DNA from: Halolamina pelagica
Lineage (GTDB): Archaea; Halobacteriota; Halobacteria; Halobacteriales; Haloferacaceae
Direction: 5' to 3'
Assembly (NCBI RefSeq): GCF_001307315.1
Contig: NZ_LGUC01000001.1
Location: forward strand, 1,736,001-1,800,000
DNA: 64,000 nt
Translations under genes and position numbers: made by a program
The notes under the pieces: generated by a model
Database searches by the model: none
What the model was told of the DNA's origin: nothing
What the model saw: only the letters and a program-made list of their open reading frames with translations
Part shown: piece by piece, positions 55,257 to 63,782 of the stretch
How positions within the stretch are numbered: position 1 is the first letter of the stretch
How the letters are laid out: each line of letters opens with the position of its first letter

Positions 55257-56405
55257 TTACCACATTTCGTTGGCCATTTGGGCCCTACGACCACTCTCAG
55301 ATTTCACATAGCGAAGGGTAGTCTCAAGATTTGAATGCCGAAGCTGTTCCTGAGCAGCTTCGATCCCTGCATCACTTGCCCACATAGTAGCAGCCCCCCG
55401 TCGAATAGCGTACCAAGTCAACTGCCGACCATTGGGTTGGATATCTGTCTCTGCTAGCAAATCATCTAGGAGGCTGTTGAGCGAGCTTGACCCATACGGA
55501 TTCCCGTACTTGGTGAGCCACAATTTGTCTGAGTCGGCATATCGATCATACCGCTCTCGTTCCTCAAGCCAGCGTTTCAGAGCCCGAACAGAGCGAGTAG
55601 ACAAAGCGCATTCCCAAGGTTCTGAATTCTTGGTAGATTCTTCTCTGGGAATCCGTACCTCTTTATCCTGAAGATTGAGCCAACCCGTATTAGCCCGACC
55701 AACCTCTATCGGGCGGAGCCCCAGATCGGCACTAACAGAGAAAAGCGAGGGAAACTTCCATGAATTGGCATTGTCGAATTCCTCCGGTCCTACCTCTTCT
55801 TTGGGAATCTCCATTCTCTGTGCTAGGTGAGTCTTGATTTCATCCCTCTCTTCGGGGCTCATTCCCTTGTTGTGATAGCTGCGAACAGAGCTAATTTCGA
55901 CAGCAGCATCATAGAGGCTGGATAGCTCCCACGCGCGAAAGTAGTGGATACTCTTGTCTGAGGTTTCATCCTTCAGTTGATCCTTATGCTCGTATTCCCA
56001 GTCATAGTCTGTATTTCGAGAGTCATTGAACCACTTGAATAGCCGCTTGAGCGATTTGATGAAGATAGATATCTCATTGTCCGTCTTTGGGCTTCGACGG
56101 ACTAGATCATTCAACAGTTGATCAGCATCCTCTGGGGTGAATCCAGTACGATACTCTCCGTGAGTATCCCAGAGCCACCGATATGCAACCTCAATTTTGT
56201 AATGGGTGGTTTGGACTGTGGTATCCGCGTACCCATCTCCCCGGAATGGTCGCTTCCCTCTAGTCGAAAGCCAAACGAGGAAGTCGTACTTGAAATCCTC
56301 ATAATCCTCTGCTTGGAGGGGAGCGAATTGCTCTAGCGCCGTTTGATTGGGCTCACTTACAACTGGGACGGGCAACTCCACATTGTCTTGCGGTTTGTCG
56401 AACAT
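55257..56405 (-). CDS. int: Tyrosine recombinase (integrase) of the element
   Basis: A 382-residue integrase. Residues about 35-140 form the SAM-like core-binding domain. The catalytic domain has Arg231 (DLGLRPIEVGR), Lys259, Arg335, His357 (QLRHSNLETT) and nucleophile Tyr366 (LRYVKSE). The usual HxxR box reads YAIR (Tyr332 in place of His). It points away from and lies 176 nt from attR, a typical position for an integrase. It should catalyse recombination at the tRNA-Gly repeats. Confidence 0.88.
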   Translation of the reverse strand: MFDKPQDNVELPVPVVSEPNQTALEQFAPLQAEDYEDFKYDFLVWLSTRGKRPFRGDGYADTTVQTTHYKIEVAYRWLWDTHGEYRTGFTPEDADQLLNDLVRRSPKTDNEISIFIKSLKRLFKWFNDSRNTDYDWEYEHKDQLKDETSDKSIHYFRAWELSSLYDAAVEISSVRSYHNKGMSPEERDEIKTHLAQRMEIPKEEVGPEEFDNANSWKFPSLFSVSADLGLRPIEVGRANTGWLNLQDKEVRIPREESTKNSEPWECALSTRSVRALKRWLEERERYDRYADSDKLWLTKYGNPYGSSSLNSLLDDLLAETDIQPNGRQLTWYAIRRGAATMWASDAGIEAAQEQLRHSNLETTLRYVKSESGRRAQMANEMW

Positions 56406-56581
56406 GGTTGTTATCCTGAGCCCGAGAGATTCAGCAAGCCCACGCCGTACTCCGATTTCTCGTTTAGTGTTGCGACGTGTGTTTTTCTACTTGCGTACTT
56501 AGGTTTACAACCGGGAAAATGTCGAAATCCCGCGTTAGCAGGATTGGTCCGATGGGTGGGTTGACGCTTCCATTCCGCAAT

Positions 56582-56663
56582 CTTGGAAGGCTCAGGTCCT
56601 GCCACTAGACCACCGGTGCGCACTCGGAGTAACCACACCCAGAAATAAGGGCGTTCCCCTTCG
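56582..56663 (+). repeat. attR: right 82-bp direct repeat (partial tRNA-Gly copy)
   Basis: Copy of 47570-47651 with one mismatch. It contains only the 5' half of tRNA-Gly, from the anticodon arm, plus the tRNA's upstream promoter region. The other half of the tRNA is absent, so this copy is not a functional tRNA. Chromosomal sequence resumes at 56664. Confidence 0.9.
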
Positions 56664-56786
56664 GATCGACCCGACGTTCAAGTACGATGCCGGGACCACC
56701 CCCGGTGTGCGCTGAGAGTCACCGCGGGACGGGTCGCGGTTGTGCGGCCAGCCGTCTCGCGCCGGAGTCGGGCCGCCTGTTCGCGA

Positions 56787-57812
56787 TCAGTCGTCCGCAG
56801 CCGTGGATTCGGCGCCGTCACGCCGGCGGGCAGCCTCGCGGATCTCGTCCGAGACCGCCGGCGTCGACGCCGGATCGACCGACTCGCCGTCGAGTTCGGC
56901 CAGCGACTTGGGGAACTCCCGCAGGTCGTAGTGGATCGCGATCCCCGCCTTCGCGCCCTCGCCCATCGCGACCGGGATCTGACTGTGCCCCGGCGTGAGG
57001 TCGCCCACCGCGAACACGCCCTCGACGGATGTCCGGCCGTGGTCGTCGACCTGGACGGCGCCGCCGTCTGTCCGCTTCAGGTCGAGCACCTCGGCGAGTT
57101 CGGCGTGGTACTCCGCCCCGAACATCGGGAATCCGCCCTTGTACTCTCGGGTCGTGCCGTCCTCGAACTCGAACGACTCCAGCCAGCCGTCCTGGTCCGT
57201 GTTCATCCCCGTGATCTCCTCGTCGATCACGTCGATCGGGTGGGCACGGAGCTGTCGGTCAGTTTCCTCGCCCCACTCCGGTTCTTCCCCGCGGAGCAGC
57301 AGGTCCACCTCGTCGGTGAAGTTGAGCATGATCATGGCGACGTGCGCCGAGCTCTCGTTGGTGCCCATGACGTACACCGACTCGTCGATGAACATGTAGG
57401 CGTCACAGTGGAGGCAGTAGTGGAGCCCGCGGCCAGTTCGGGGCAGCGGCGGCTCCGGCCGATCGTCGGAGAAGCCGGTCGCGAGCACCACCCGTTCGGC
57501 GGTGTACGTCTCCTCGCCAACGTCGAGACGGTACGACCCCGACGAGCCGTGGATGTCCGAGACCAGCCCCCGAACGGTGTCGGCGCCGTAGGACTCGATC
57601 TGTCGTTTGGCAGTCTGGATCAGTTCGTTCCCGGAGACCTCCTCGGTGATGCCGATGACGTTGTGGGTCTCCTGCATCATCGCCGCCCGGCCGCCGCCGC
57701 GATCGATCAGCACCGTATCGTGCCCGAGTCGCGTCGTGTACAGTGCGGTCGTCAGTCCCGCCGGGCCGCCGCCGACGACGGCCACTTGGTAGTCGGGGTC
57801 GACTTCGCTCAT
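56787..57812 (-). CDS. Thioredoxin-reductase-like FAD/NAD(P) oxidoreductase
   Basis: A 341-residue flavoprotein. The FAD motif VAVVGGGPAGLTTALYTTRL is N-terminal, the redox Cys pair CLHC lies in GLHYCLHCDAYMF, and the C-terminal FAD motif is GVFAVGDLTPGHSQIPVAMG. The layout is that of thioredoxin reductase, although the CxxC is CLHC rather than CATC, so the electron acceptor may differ. It is the first chromosomal gene right of the element. The start MSEVDPDYQ is preferred. Confidence 0.83.
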   Translation of the reverse strand: MSEVDPDYQVAVVGGGPAGLTTALYTTRLGHDTVLIDRGGGRAAMMQETHNVIGITEEVSGNELIQTAKRQIESYGADTVRGLVSDIHGSSGSYRLDVGEETYTAERVVLATGFSDDRPEPPLPRTGRGLHYCLHCDAYMFIDESVYVMGTNESSAHVAMIMLNFTDEVDLLLRGEEPEWGEETDRQLRAHPIDVIDEEITGMNTDQDGWLESFEFEDGTTREYKGGFPMFGAEYHAELAEVLDLKRTDGGAVQVDDHGRTSVEGVFAVGDLTPGHSQIPVAMGEGAKAGIAIHYDLREFPKSLAELDGESVDPASTPAVSDEIREAARRRDGAESTAADD

Positions 57813-57883
57813 ACCCCCACTCCGGACTTGCAACCTAAAAGCACACCACTCGTGGCATCGCTCGCGAGAACCCGTCGGGAGGC

Positions 57884-58858
57884 TTACGGGTCGGGGAACA
57901 GCGCGTCGATCTCCGGGTCGTCGACGACGAGTCGGTAGTCGGTCGCCTCCCGCTCGACGACGCCGTGGCGTTCGAGGTGATCGAGGTGGGCGAACGCCTC
58001 GCCCGGGCCGTGGAGAATGTGGATCGTGTCCAACTCGCCGAACAGGTGGTGGCTCACGGTCCAGGCGTCACAGCCGCCGTGGCGCTCGAGTACGTCGATG
58101 ACCCGTTCAGTCCGCTCACGGTGATGGCTGATGATCTCCCGCGCGCGCTCCGCAGGCTCCTCGATGGGGTCGCGGTGGCCTGGCAGTGCACGGTCCCAGT
58201 CACGCTCGACGACCTCGACGAGGCTGTCGACGTACTTCGCCAACGGCGACGCTACTCGGACGTCCGCGCCGCCGACGTTCGGCGTGTACTTCGGGAGGAT
58301 GGCGTCGCCGACGAACGCCTGTCGCTCACCGTCGTCCTCGAAGGCGAACGCCGAGAGGCCGTCGGAGTGGCCGGGGAGGTGGATCGCTTCGAGTTCGAGA
58401 TCGTTCACCTCGAACCGGTCGCCGCCGGTGAAGGGCGTCACGTCGACGTCGTCGCCGGCGAGTTCCGCGTGGCCCTCGAGGAAGGAGAGAAGCTCCTCCC
58501 GCGGGCCGTCCGGTAGCTGCCACGCCTCGAACGTCTCCTGCTGTAGCGCCCGGTCCTCGATGAACGTCGCCTCCGCGCCGGAGACGAGCGATGCGTCAGC
58601 TTCGTGCACGTGGACGGTCGCCCCGCCGGCCTGCTGGATCATGCCCGCCAGGCCGGCGTGGTCGTAGTGCCAGTGAGTGAGGAACACGCGATCGATGTCC
58701 GCGGGCGTGACGCCGAACGACGCCAGCCCGTCGACGAACTCCTGGCGAGTCGGATCGGTGGCGACGCCGGCGTCGACGAGCGCCGTCTCGTCGCCCTGCA
58801 GAAGGTAGACGTTGTTCTCCCCTTCGAAAACGGTGTTCCCGAGCCGAATACGCTCCAT
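57884..58858 (-). CDS. MBL-fold metallo-hydrolase (glyoxalase II/LACTB2-like)
   Basis: A 324-residue metallo-beta-lactamase-fold hydrolase. The zinc motif is LTHWHYDHAGLAGM, with further ligands in IHLPGHSDGLSAF and FVGDAILP. A C-terminal winged-helix-like part (HHRERTERVIDVLERHGGCD) follows, as in LACTB2-type enzymes. The substrate could be a thioester or nucleic acid and cannot be chosen from sequence. Confidence 0.82.
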   Translation of the reverse strand: MERIRLGNTVFEGENNVYLLQGDETALVDAGVATDPTRQEFVDGLASFGVTPADIDRVFLTHWHYDHAGLAGMIQQAGGATVHVHEADASLVSGAEATFIEDRALQQETFEAWQLPDGPREELLSFLEGHAELAGDDVDVTPFTGGDRFEVNDLELEAIHLPGHSDGLSAFAFEDDGERQAFVGDAILPKYTPNVGGADVRVASPLAKYVDSLVEVVERDWDRALPGHRDPIEEPAERAREIISHHRERTERVIDVLERHGGCDAWTVSHHLFGELDTIHILHGPGEAFAHLDHLERHGVVEREATDYRLVVDDPEIDALFPDP

Positions 58859-58992
58859 ACATGACCTGCTCGGCGGGCGCCAAAGAGGGTTCCCACTTCG
58901 GTGCGTTCCCGAAGAATCGCCGCAGGGACAGGAGCTGTCGTCGGCGACCGTCGGGCGGTAGATTCAAACACGGACTGGGTGTAACGGGGACC

Positions 58993-60141
58993 ATGCCGGC
59001 GGACCTCTACGACGTTCTCGGCGCAGCCGACGACGCCGCCGCCGAAGAGATCAAACGCGCCTACCGGGACCGCGTCCGGGAGTACCACCCCGACGTGAAC
59101 GACCACCCGGATAGCGACGCGCAGTTCAAACTCATCCGAACAGCCCACGACGTGCTCTCGAACCCGGCCGAGCGCAAAACCTACGACCGGCTGGGCCACC
59201 GCGAGTACGTCGAGAAGAACCTCGACAACCTCCCGCCGGTATCCGTGTTCCCGGACGAGGAGCTGCCGGACGGCGTGACGGCGGCCGAAACGGAGCCAGG
59301 AACCGAGTCCTCGTCCACAGGCCGAACGACGACGGACACCGCCTCGACGACCAGTACCTCGACCACCAGTAACTCGACGACGGCCAACACGACATCGCCG
59401 ACCGGAGGGGCCAACAGCACCCGATCCGACACCCGGACGGGGACCGACACAGCCGCGGATCGCTCCTCGACCGGGCGACGCAGTGACGGGAGCGATACGT
59501 CGGCCACCGAGGCGGCGGGGAGGAGCAGTACGGCGACGACTGACGCCACCAACCAAACGAGCGAGCAGAAATCGACGACCACCGGCTCGGACGCCAGCAG
59601 TTGGGAGGCCGCGACGAACTCCGCACAGTCCGCAACGTCGTCGTCGACGGTTCCGGCCGGCGTTCGGCGCCGACGCGGACTGAAGCGCTGGTACGGCGTC
59701 GTCGCGCTCTCCCTGTTCGTCTACCTCGGTGGGCTCGGTGTCTACGCGCTGCCGCGGCAGGCGGCGCTTCGAAGCGCCGTCGCCGACGCTGTCGCGTCGC
59801 CGGTGTCGACGCTCCTCGGTCCGTTCCCGCTGGAGTCACCCGCCGCATATCTGCTCACGGCCGTTGAGACGATGCAAGCGGGAACGCCGGCGCTCGGCGG
59901 TGTGTTGCTCGCAGGGGCCGTTCTCCTCCCGCTGGTCGTGCTGACGACCGTCGGCCGGTTCGGCCGTGGCGCCGCGTGGATGTACGCGGTTCCCTCGCTG
60001 GGGCCCGCGGTCACCCTCGCGGTCTGGCCGGTCGTCGCTGTCCCGACGTGGGCGGCGCTGGTGGGGCTGATCCTGCTGCCCGTGCTGAGCGGCGGCGGGT
60101 TCCTCGTCGACGTGGGGCGGTATCTCCGGGCGACGCGCTGA
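58993..60141 (+). CDS. DnaJ-domain membrane protein with Ser/Thr-rich linker
   Basis: A 382-residue protein. Residues 1-70 form a J domain with the HPD motif (VREYHPDVNDHPDSDAQFK), expected to stimulate DnaK. Residues about 95-245 form a low-complexity Ser/Thr/Asp linker. The C-terminal region has about four membrane segments (WYGVVALSLFVYLGGLGVYA and later ones). It lacks the zinc-finger and substrate domains of classical DnaJ. The membrane anchoring suggests a specialised co-chaperone at the envelope. Confidence 0.82.
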   Translation: MPADLYDVLGAADDAAAEEIKRAYRDRVREYHPDVNDHPDSDAQFKLIRTAHDVLSNPAERKTYDRLGHREYVEKNLDNLPPVSVFPDEELPDGVTAAETEPGTESSSTGRTTTDTASTTSTSTTSNSTTANTTSPTGGANSTRSDTRTGTDTAADRSSTGRRSDGSDTSATEAAGRSSTATTDATNQTSEQKSTTTGSDASSWEAATNSAQSATSSSTVPAGVRRRRGLKRWYGVVALSLFVYLGGLGVYALPRQAALRSAVADAVASPVSTLLGPFPLESPAAYLLTAVETMQAGTPALGGVLLAGAVLLPLVVLTTVGRFGRGAAWMYAVPSLGPAVTLAVWPVVAVPTWAALVGLILLPVLSGGGFLVDVGRYLRATR

Positions 60142-60142
60142 G

Positions 60143-60778
60143 CTACCGGACGTGGTAGGACTCGCCGCCGGGCAGGAACCGGCCGAGATCGCTCTCGCGT
60201 CGGTAGTCCGTGGCCTGCAGCGTCTCGAGTGCCTCGACGAGTCGATCGTCGTCGTCGTCCGCCCAGTCGGTCGGGTCCTTGATCGGGAGCACCAGCCAGC
60301 CGCTACCGAGCAGTTCGGTGCCGTGGAGCTGGTCCATCTCCACGTCGGTCCGATACGCCTGCGCCGTGTAGGTCTCGAGGACGTGCCGCGTCGCGTGCTC
60401 GCCGACGGGGAGGAGGACGTGGGCGGCGATGGCGCGAAGTTCGGCGTCGAAGTAGCGCTCCATCTCCGCGTACGCGTCGTCCGTCGGGGTGGTCCCGCCC
60501 TCGGGCACGCACATGTGGAGGTAGGAGAGGAACGTCCCGGTAGCGTCGGGCTCGTCGCCGACGCTCTGGAGCAGCCCGCCGTCGGCGAGCGCGGTTTGGA
60601 GTCGCTCCGCCGCGGCCGACCCCGTGAACGGGACACCAGTATCGACGCCGCCGTGGACGCCGGGATGGTCGCCCACCACGTGGAAGTCCGCGTTGGCGTC
60701 GCCGTAGCCGGGAACGAACTGATCGCAGGGCGGCTCCATGCCGAATGGGTTCGACACCCGGTCGGTGACGTGTCGCAC
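60143..60778 (-). CDS. Uracil-DNA glycosylase superfamily protein
   Basis: A 211-residue UDG-fold protein: DFHVVGDHPGVHGGVDTG corresponds to the water-activating motif, VPFTGSAAAERLQ to the following loop, and the C-terminal block LPIKDPTDW to the DNA-intercalation region. Only two cysteines are present, so no four-Cys iron-sulfur cluster as in family 4 enzymes. It is convergent with the DnaJ-like gene, 1 nt between stops. It may remove uracil from DNA, but activity is unproven. Confidence 0.68.
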   Translation of the reverse strand: MRHVTDRVSNPFGMEPPCDQFVPGYGDANADFHVVGDHPGVHGGVDTGVPFTGSAAAERLQTALADGGLLQSVGDEPDATGTFLSYLHMCVPEGGTTPTDDAYAEMERYFDAELRAIAAHVLLPVGEHATRHVLETYTAQAYRTDVEMDQLHGTELLGSGWLVLPIKDPTDWADDDDDRLVEALETLQATDYRRESDLGRFLPGGESYHVR

Positions 60779-60871
60779 GTCGCCCCATAGCGGGTTGGGA
60801 CGCTTAGCTACCGTGGTTCCGGCCCGCCGGGACCGGAATAGCCATACGCCCCGACGCCCCAGCCTCGCCCA

Positions 60872-61374
60872 ATGAGTCTCAGCGACGAGGCCAAATCACG
60901 CCTCGCCGACATCGTCACCCTCCAGCCGACCAAGAACAAGGAGCTACAGGATCGCTGGGGATGGAGTCGGGAAGCGAGGTCCACCAGTATCTCGAGAACG
61001 AGCTGGGCGACTACTACTACCGCGACGACGACAGCCTGATTCGCGCGACCGAGGAGGGCGTCGAGCTCGTCGACGTGGAGCCGAGCGTGCCGCCGGAGGA
61101 GACCGGCGGCGTGCCCGACCGCATCCGCGTGCCGGAGCTCCACGCACAGATCCTCGACGTGATTGCGGGGCCCGAGGAGCGCTCCGAGAGCGTCGTGAGC
61201 GTGCTCCAGAAGCTCCGGGCGTCGTTCGACATCGATCCCGAAGTCGAGTCGGTGCGGGACGCGCTGGGAAGCCTCCGCCGGAAGGACGTGGTCGAAGTCG
61301 AGTACCGAACGGTCCCGACGTTCCGCCTCGCCGTCGAGCGCTCGGCGTTCGAAGTCGAGACGATCGAAGACTGA
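60872..61374 (+). CDS. DUF5797-like winged-helix protein, frameshifted
   Basis: The protein starts MSLSDEAKSRLADIVTLQPT at ATG 60872 and, after one extra G at 60957-60960, runs on as RWGMESGSEVHQYLENELGD to the stop, about 167 residues. It has two wHTH-like parts (residues 1-60 and about 95-150: RSESVVSVLQKLRASFDID, then SLRRKDVVEVEYRTVPTF). It resembles haloarchaeal DUF5797 as remembered; probably a DNA-binding regulator of unknown target. Without the correction the apparent start would be the internal ATG at 60961. Confidence 0.65.
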
Positions 61375-61396
61375 CTGCGCCGGCGCCTGAGCGCAA

Positions 61397-62767
61397 CTAA
61401 TCCCCCGGAGTCGGATCGGTGCCGGGCGATCTCGACATGGTGTGGGTGAGCCAGAACAGCCCGGTCGCGAACACCACGAACCCCGACGCGGTGAGGAACG
61501 CCTCGACGGTGCCGACGAAGTCCTTGATCAGCCCGACCCCGAGCGGGCCGGCGGTCTGTCCGATCTTCCAGGAGATCGAGCGCAGCGACATCGCGCTGGC
61601 GACGGAGTCGTACGTCTCGCCTTCCTCGACGAACAGCGCCATGCTCGCCGGCAGGCGGATCGAGTCGCCGATCCCCATGACCGCGTAGGCGAGAAACAGC
61701 ACGAGGAACCCGCCGCCCAGCTCCTGCCCGTGACCGAAGTAGCCGAGGTAGAAGCGTCCAACGGCGTCCTCGGCCGGGAGCGACAGCGGGATGAGCGCAA
61801 TCCCGAGCCCGTACACCAGGGCGCCGACGGCGACGAACTTCGCGCGGTCGCCGATCCGGTCGGTGAGGTCGCCGACGTACCCCTGGAGCAGCGCCTTGGT
61901 GATCTTCCCGCCCGCGAGGATCCAGCCGATGGCGAACGCGCCGATGCCGAACTCCGTGCTGGCGAGGATCGGGAGGAAGATGATGACCGCCATCTTCCCC
62001 ACCGAGAACGCCAGCCGGAACAGCACCAGCGAGCGCAACATCGGCAGCTTCAGCAACTTCTTGATCGTCCCGACCCCCGACTGGGCCTCGGGGTCGTCGA
62101 CGCCGCCACCCGGGTCGTCGCGGAGATTGAAGTAGACGAGCACGAACGCCCCCAGCGTGACGGCGGCGAGGATGGCGAACACCACGCTCGACTGGAGCGG
62201 GTCGTACATCGAGAGCAGCAGCCCGCCGACCACGTCGCCGGCCAACGAGGAGAACGCCGCGACCTGATTGTACGAGCCCAGCCAGCGACCGCTCTCGTCG
62301 TCGGGCGAGATCTGCCCGACGACCGTCGAGCCGGTGATCCAGAGGATGCTGGCACCGATCCCCTGTACCATCCGGACGTAGATGACTTGGATCGACCCGC
62401 TGGTCGTCCAGAGGGCACCCGCCCCGACCCCTTCGAGAGCGGCGACGATATCCGCATGGACGGGGTGCCCGATGAGCATGTACCCCACGAACACCAGGAC
62501 GTTGATCAGGAGGCCGGCCAGCAGCCACCGCTTGGCGTTCCCGGTGTCGATCTTGCGGCCAAGCGGGAGGACGATGAACAGCTGGACCAACGCGAACGCG
62601 GTCCCCCACAGCCCCTCGATGAACCCGGAGGTGCCGAACGCGTCGGCGTAGAGGGCGAGCGCGATGATGATGGTCGAGTACGCCTGGCTCCGCGCGAACG
62701 CCGTCCCCGCAAGCGAGAGGAACTCGCGGTTCCTGAGCAGGGCGACCGAGTTTCCGAACCGGGCCAC
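61397..62767 (-). CDS. Major facilitator superfamily transporter
   Basis: A 456-residue membrane protein with 11-12 TM segments. The N-terminal half has FVQ-type MFS loops (LFIVLPLGRKIDTGNAKRWL matches the A-motif position), and a cytoplasmic loop (DDPGGGVDDPEAQSGVGTIK) separates the halves. Substrate unknown. It is convergent with the DUF5797-like gene. Confidence 0.83.
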   Translation of the reverse strand: MARFGNSVALLRNREFLSLAGTAFARSQAYSTIIIALALYADAFGTSGFIEGLWGTAFALVQLFIVLPLGRKIDTGNAKRWLLAGLLINVLVFVGYMLIGHPVHADIVAALEGVGAGALWTTSGSIQVIYVRMVQGIGASILWITGSTVVGQISPDDESGRWLGSYNQVAAFSSLAGDVVGGLLLSMYDPLQSSVVFAILAAVTLGAFVLVYFNLRDDPGGGVDDPEAQSGVGTIKKLLKLPMLRSLVLFRLAFSVGKMAVIIFLPILASTEFGIGAFAIGWILAGGKITKALLQGYVGDLTDRIGDRAKFVAVGALVYGLGIALIPLSLPAEDAVGRFYLGYFGHGQELGGGFLVLFLAYAVMGIGDSIRLPASMALFVEEGETYDSVASAMSLRSISWKIGQTAGPLGVGLIKDFVGTVEAFLTASGFVVFATGLFWLTHTMSRSPGTDPTPGD

Positions 62768-62936
62768 GGGTGATCGGATCGAACACGACAGCGACGGATA
62801 AAGGAATCCATCTCTGCAGGCGTTTCCGACGACGAGCGGCAGGATTTGCCGGATCGTTGCGGCCCGGTCGAGCGACTGCTGCGACCGACAGTGCCACCGG
62901 CGAGTGACGTGCGACTCGGCGACCGCTTGCCCGGGG

Positions 62937-63737
62937 TTAGAGCTCGATCCGTTCGACCAGGCCGGCGTCGCTCTTCGTGTTGACGGCGACGATCCGGACC
63001 GCGTCCTCGAGCATCGAGTCCCGGAGCTTCGACTTGAGGAGATTGTCGACCTGGTAGACGCCGGCGGCGTTGACCATCTCGATCTCGACCATCACGGGCG
63101 TCCCGTTGCCCGGCTGGAGGCTGACCTCGCGAATCGCCTGGCTGGAGAGCGTGTTGATGCCCCGGCCGCCCTCCTCGTAAGGGATACGCGAGCGACCCCG
63201 CTCCATGTCGAGCGCGTCGGCGACGCGAATGACGCCGGCTTCCCGGGTCAGCGGCGTCTCCTCGGTGTGGTGACAGAGGATCGCATGGAGCACTTCGGCC
63301 TTGATTCGGATCTGTTCGGGAGTCTCGTAGAACTGATCGAGGAACTCGTCGAGGAAATCAGCCGCCAGCGGAATCGAGTAGTAGACGTGGTCGTCGCGGT
63401 GGACGACGTGCCCCACGTCGTGAAGCGTCGCCGCCAGGGCGATGATGACCGGCTCGTCGGCTTCGTCGAGCCCCTGGTCGGTCGCGCCGTTGAACGGCAC
63501 GTTACCCGCCTTCAGCAGGTCGTAGAGCCGGAGCGCGCGGTTCCGAACGATCTCGATGTGCTTGGTTCCGTGATCGTTGTACCCCTTCCGGGTGACCGCG
63601 TTGACGTTCTGAGCCTCGAGGTAGGCCTCGACTTCCGGGTGCTCGACCAGTTTCGGCAGCACCTCGTTCAGTCGCTCGTCCGGGAACGCGTGCTCCTCCG
63701 CGGGGTCGTATTTGTGTCCGGTGGTCTCGCTGGCCAT
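62937..63737 (-). CDS. HD-domain phosphohydrolase
   Basis: A 266-residue HD-superfamily protein. Metal ligands are visible: GYNDHGTKHIEIVRNRAL, ATLHDVGHVVHRDDH (the HD pair), ILCHHTEETP and IRVADALDMERGRSRIPY. Similar proteins hydrolyse nucleotide or cyclic-dinucleotide phosphates; the substrate is unknown. The C-terminal region (PVMVEIEMVNAAGVYQVDNL) could be a regulatory domain. Confidence 0.82.
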   Translation of the reverse strand: MASETTGHKYDPAEEHAFPDERLNEVLPKLVEHPEVEAYLEAQNVNAVTRKGYNDHGTKHIEIVRNRALRLYDLLKAGNVPFNGATDQGLDEADEPVIIALAATLHDVGHVVHRDDHVYYSIPLAADFLDEFLDQFYETPEQIRIKAEVLHAILCHHTEETPLTREAGVIRVADALDMERGRSRIPYEEGGRGINTLSSQAIREVSLQPGNGTPVMVEIEMVNAAGVYQVDNLLKSKLRDSMLEDAVRIVAVNTKSDAGLVERIEL

Positions 63738-63782
63738 CGACTCACAACCACGATGCGGACCGAAAAAAGACCGTCGGGTGGG

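Larger units (their letters stand above)
47570..56663. mobile_element. Integrated genetic element (plasmid- or provirus-like) in tRNA-Gly
   Basis: A segment of about 9 kb bounded by 82-bp direct repeats (47570-47651 and 56582-56663, one mismatch). The interior is visibly AT-richer than both flanks and codon use changes. It contains a tyrosine recombinase next to the right repeat, a primase-polymerase, a ribbon-helix-helix protein and many short orphan genes, but no recognisable capsid, spike or transposase gene. An integrative plasmid or a virus without recognisable structural genes both fit. Confidence 0.88.

Noticed and set aside
56411..56638. A 75-codon reading frame covering the partial tRNA copy at attR
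   Set aside because: It is a translation of the att repeat and tRNA fragment; an almost identical peptide arises at attL, so it reflects the DNA repeat, not a gene.
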